Assembly: GCA_910592205.1 (NCBI GenBank)
Contig: CAJVPJ010000500.1
Location: 1 to 23,443, forward strand
DNA from: Paraglomus occultum
Lineage: Eukaryota > Glomeromycota > Glomeromycetes > Paraglomerales > Paraglomeraceae
Length of the DNA: 23,443 nucleotides
Reading direction: 5' to 3'
Part shown: positions 20,110-23,443 of the stretch, one piece after another
How the letters are laid out: each line of letters starts with the position of its first letter
Position numbering within the stretch: the first letter of the stretch is position 1
Position numbers and translations under genes: made by a program
The notes under the pieces: model-generated
What the model was told of the DNA's origin: nothing
Database searches by the model: none
Seen by the model: the letters and a program-made list of their open reading frames with translations, nothing else

Positions 20110-22819
20110 ATGTCTACAAATTCAGAGGTCGATGTCGTTGAATGCCCGGCAATTGACTGGATTATTGAATCATCCAACACTATGGATAATGGAGAGCTCA
20201 TCTATGAAAGTCTTCGTCTTAGATGGATTCCTTATTCCGAATTTACTAATATCGAAACAATCGAACATGCTTCCGAGGAAATAATCTATAGTGCTCATGA
20301 TCAGTCACTAACAATGCGTGCAATGTTGTTACTTCTTGGAACGCACGATGAATGCACAGAGGAGTTTATCCACGAATTCGCTAGAACACATTCACTTCCG
20401 ACACGCAAATATAAAGATGCGTCTACCACCAATTGGTTCAGAAGATATACAAAATGGCTAGATAAGCGTAATGGACTCATTAAAGGTTTCACTAAAAGTA
20501 GTGGTAACTATTATATGGTAGCTGAAAGACGCTTCCATTGCTTTTATACTCTGTACGGATTCTGCTCTGAATGTGGACTTCTAAGATGCAGTCCTGTGTG
20601 GTGTATCTGCGGTTATAAAGAATTGTCGGACAAGTGGACTAGTAACAATAAGAAACTTGACGAATTTATTAGAGAGTCGCAAAGACAAACAAGATTAGCA
20701 AACGAAGCTTATCTAGAATGGCTTCCATCTGACTATATTCGAATCGGCTCGATCGTACCTACGAATCGACGATTATGGGAACTGCCTACTAATGCAGATA
20801 TTAAATGCTTACCTCTTGAAATAACTGCCGAGACGGATGCTTCATATTATCACAAGGTAAGGACCTGATGTGTTTGTCTTAATAACCACCGCTACGTTAA
20901 TTGATTACTGATACAACAATAACTCCTCCAGTTATGTGTTGACCATCCAGATATTTTCGACCCAGACCTTTGGATTACTATTGGATTTACATATGATGCA
21001 AATGAACAGAAATATTGCCTCGTTAAGGCTTTTCGTACATATACACCAAAGCATGACATATGCTTAGGGTGTGCAGAGTTAGTCGACTATTACAACCCCG
21101 TATTTTGCTTCAAGTGTAAAGCACCAAAACCTTTTGACAGAACTACTGGCAGCAGGGCTCTTGACTCATTTTTAATGAAGTCATGGAGTAAGGTAATGCG
21201 ACCTGTTGATTCCTACATAATATTTATAGAGTACGCTCGGTTGAAAAACATAAAAAGGACCCCGTCACTAGACCAGCAATGCACGCATACAGCAGACTGG
21301 TTGGAACCCACAGAAACAGAAGACCGTTTGGTAAAAGTGAAACTCAAGAAGATAGTTGACGGATCAAAAGCTGAATCGTTTGATTTCAATAAGGTAATCC
21401 TGCACTCATCGTTCTACTTAATGTCAATCAACGTAATAATTGTTTTGTCTTATCTAACCAGCTAGTTGACGATTATCCAAAGATATTAACACCCGATAAT
21501 ATTTGGGTTATCGGTATCACTCAAGAGCCGTCTACACGAGACTATTATCTGGTATTCTATTATGAAGTACGATCAATTTTGGATAGGATAATACGAATGG
21601 GAGAACATCCGCATATACCTACGAGCTTAACATTTATGCAATATGAAGATTTTGAAGAAATTGAAGATTTGGGTTCTGGTGGTTACGGAACAGTCTATAC
21701 TGCCAAATATAAGAAATATACAACGACTACTCCCATCACACCCGCTTCATTTAAAGTTGTGCCAAATCGCGTTGTTTTGAAAGGATTCAAGAATCCTGGT
21801 CAGCTATCGGAACCACTTATTGACGAGGTAAGCACGATGAGATTATAGATTCTAATTATCGAAATGATATTCATTCGAATTATTACTCTTTTTGCAACAG
21901 TTCAGAAGTCTTGTCCAGTGCGCTCAATCACAAAACTTTCTTAGAGTTTTTGGTGTTACACAAGTACCGGAGACTAAAGAACACCTACTGGTCATGCAAC
22001 ATGCTGATAAGGGCAATCTCATGTCTTATTTGGATAACAATATCAACAGAATGACATGGAAAATGAAATTTCAAATGTTGAATGAGATTTTAGTTGCACT
22101 TTATGTTGTCCATAAAGAGGGTTTCGTTCATTGTGATCTTCACGCTGGAAATATTGTTGTTAGTAGCGATCCTAAGTTGGAGAAGAACAGTGGTTTAAGT
22201 CGCCCATTCATATGTGATCTTGGACTTTCTAAACTAGTAGAGTCAAATGCCGCGACCATTCACGGTGTTTTGCCTTATATTGCACCGGAAATCTTTCACA
22301 CTCGGAAATTTACGCAGAAATCGGATGTCTATGCTTTCGGTATTCTTGTATATTTGATCGCTAGCGGGGAGCCACCATTTAGAGATAGACAATTCGATGT
22401 ATTTCTAGCAAGAGATATCTGTAATGGATTACGACCGACAATGCCTGACTCGGCGCCGGAACCGTATAAGAAACTTGCTGATATGTGTTGTGACGCCGAT
22501 CCTGACAAACGTCCAACTGTGGATAAGCTTTTTGGCTATTTTAGTAGGACGGCATTCGATGACAATGTGTGGAATAGCATCTATTCTGCCAAGAACGCAA
22601 AGGCATTATCGCGTTTTGAAAAGGAGAGTAAATACTCGAGTTTATTGTTGCCTACTGGAAATTTGCCTAGACCGACAAATAGTGAAATGTATTTACTTAC
22701 AGGTACGAATGACGGATCATATTTGTACAAATAAGTAGTGGAACATTGACTTATTATCTGTAATTGTTAGACTCTTTACAAATCGATCTATCGATCTCAG
22801 GCGAAATTTGCGACTTATG
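20110..22819 (+). CDS. Protein kinase with repeated Cys-rich N-terminal modules, copy B
   Basis: Paralogue of the gene at 16469, with the same five-exon structure: 20110-20856, 20932-21393, 21462-21827, 21901-22702, 22771-22819, about 808 residues. Kinase hallmarks are complete: GSGGYG from residue 474, VLK Lys510, HCDLHAGN with Asp604, DLG Asp631, then APE and SDVYAFG. Both Cys modules are kept (GFCSECGLLRCSPVWCICG; CLGCAEL...FCFKCKAP). The last exon reads DSLQIDLSISGEICDL. Exon 4 ends differently from copy A around KRPTVDKLFGYF, where copy A has KRPDSFKVSLYI. If the final intron (22820-22891, 72 nt, no in-frame stop) is retained, the frame continues to 23009. Without the fourth intron it would stop at 22734. 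Function is inferred from family only. Confidence 0.85.
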
Positions 22820-23009
22820 GTATGTATACTTGGTCCCATGCAATTATGTGTTATTTAAACTAGACGAGCAATTAATATACGTTTTACGCAGATTGGAAAT
22901 GTTATTGGACGACCTGAAAAAGAATATTTTTTTTGTAGATGGGGGGTTTTTAAATTTTACCCATTTTATTCATGAACTGGAACCTGAATTCGAAAACTTC
23001 ACAAATTAA

Positions 23010-23295
23010 AAATGTAGTTAGTTGGCCAAACACATTCTTCAGCTGTAATTTGTCAAAACGACAATTTTATTTTTTTTTTGATTATAAATGTTTCTGAACT
23101 TCCATAATACTTATAGTAATTTAACAGAGGAAACCAACTATTTATGAGCGTTTCTGTTAATTCATTAAAGAGTACGCTAGGGTATTGTTTTGAACTAAAA
23201 CTTTTGTCCATTGACAGAGAAATTTTCAATTTTCGAAATGAGTCACAAAAATGACTACTTGTTTAGGACCTTTGCGTATCGAATTTACTACTATA
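23010..23295. other. Intergenic, nothing recognised
   Basis: AT-rich DNA lies between copy B and the transposon-like termini. No open frame, repeat or RNA gene is supported. Confidence 0.4.
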
Positions 23296-23368
23296 CAGTA
23301 CACCCCGTTAATCCGACCCGTTTAACCGAAGGACTAAGTAAAACCGAAGGTAGGTTCTAAAACATCTA
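23296..23368. mobile_element. pogo/Tc1-like transposon terminus (partial)
   Basis: The block CAGTACACCCCGTTAATCCG starts at 23296 right after TA, the usual target dinucleotide. CAGT-A-CCCCGTTAA-type ends are typical of pogo/Tigger-class elements. No matching inverted end is visible, so the element is either a solo terminus or continues past the window. Confidence 0.45.
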
Positions 23369-23442
23369 CAGTCATACCTCGTTTATATCCCCACTTTGGG
23401 ACAGAACTTTTTTGGGGATATATTCGAGGTGGGATACAACTG
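23369..23442. mobile_element. Fold-back element or second pogo-like terminus with hairpin
   Basis: CAGT at 23369 and ACTG at 23439-23442 bound a 74-bp fold-back. The stem pairs 23377-23392 (CCTCGTTTATATCCCC) with 23414-23429 (GGGGATATATTCGAGG), 14 of 16 positions, around a 21-nt loop. TA precedes the left end, but the base after the right end is A, so a TA duplication is not shown. The left end resembles the adjacent terminus at 23296. Confidence 0.5.
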
Positions 23443-23443
23443 A

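Larger units (their letters stand above)
19922..22900 (+). repeat. Tandem gene duplication, copy B
   Basis: Direct-repeat partner of 16311-19330, covering promoter, five exons and four introns plus the start of the 3' region (ATTGGAAA after the acceptor at 22891). Downstream of about 22900 the two copies stop resembling each other. Confidence 0.93.

Noticed and set aside
1-23443. tRNA, rRNA or CRISPR arrays
   Set aside because: No TTCRANNCC-type tRNA B box with a matching acceptor stem, no rRNA-like blocks, and no spaced direct repeats were found on either strand.

Overview
This is a eukaryotic, AT-rich, intron-dense window. Introns are short, with GT(A/G)NGT donors and (C/T)AG acceptors. 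The gene content suggests an early-diverging fungus, most likely an arbuscular mycorrhizal or related Mucoromycota genome. The main argument is the tandem pair of protein kinases with an HCDLHAGN catalytic loop, upstream Cys-rich modules and a WTSxN...LDxFI linker, an architecture I associate with the expanded kinase families of Glomeromycotina. No rRNA, tRNA, CRISPR array or bacterial-type operon was seen. All gene models were spliced by eye from reading frame and splice sites.

Layout, all genes on the + strand: (1) 1-3616, the 3' part of a PPP1R37-like leucine-rich-repeat gene. It enters the window inside a CAA (polyGln) tract, has 11 exons here, an acidic DDVRD repeat and a C-terminal RITF motif that could dock protein phosphatase 1. 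(2) 3617-6388, mostly empty DNA with a small 13-bp repeat and one weak small ORF. (3) 6389-7999, a secreted HExxH zinc metallopeptidase in three exons, with a signal peptide and a hydrophobic, GPI-anchor-like tail. (4) 8000-10717, a long gap holding an unexplained 109-codon open frame and a 209-bp MITE with TA target duplications. (5) 10718-15477, a 17-exon insulin-degrading enzyme/Ste23-type M16 metalloprotease. It includes a 12-nt micro-exon, an enlarged C-terminal insertion and a terminal SKL peroxisomal signal. (6) 16311-22900, a tandem duplication (period 3641 bp at the start codons) giving two five-exon kinase paralogues. (7) 23010-23443, non-coding DNA ending in two pogo/Tc1-like transposon termini, one forming a hairpin.

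The genes do not form an obvious pathway. Two are zinc proteases (one secreted or surface-bound, one probably cytosolic/peroxisomal). The kinase pair is the most informative part. Its N-terminal half is built from serial copies of the segment that normally leads into the kinase domain, the two paralogues share a sharply bounded near-identical patch that suggests gene conversion, and a short last exon lies past the apparent stop codons.
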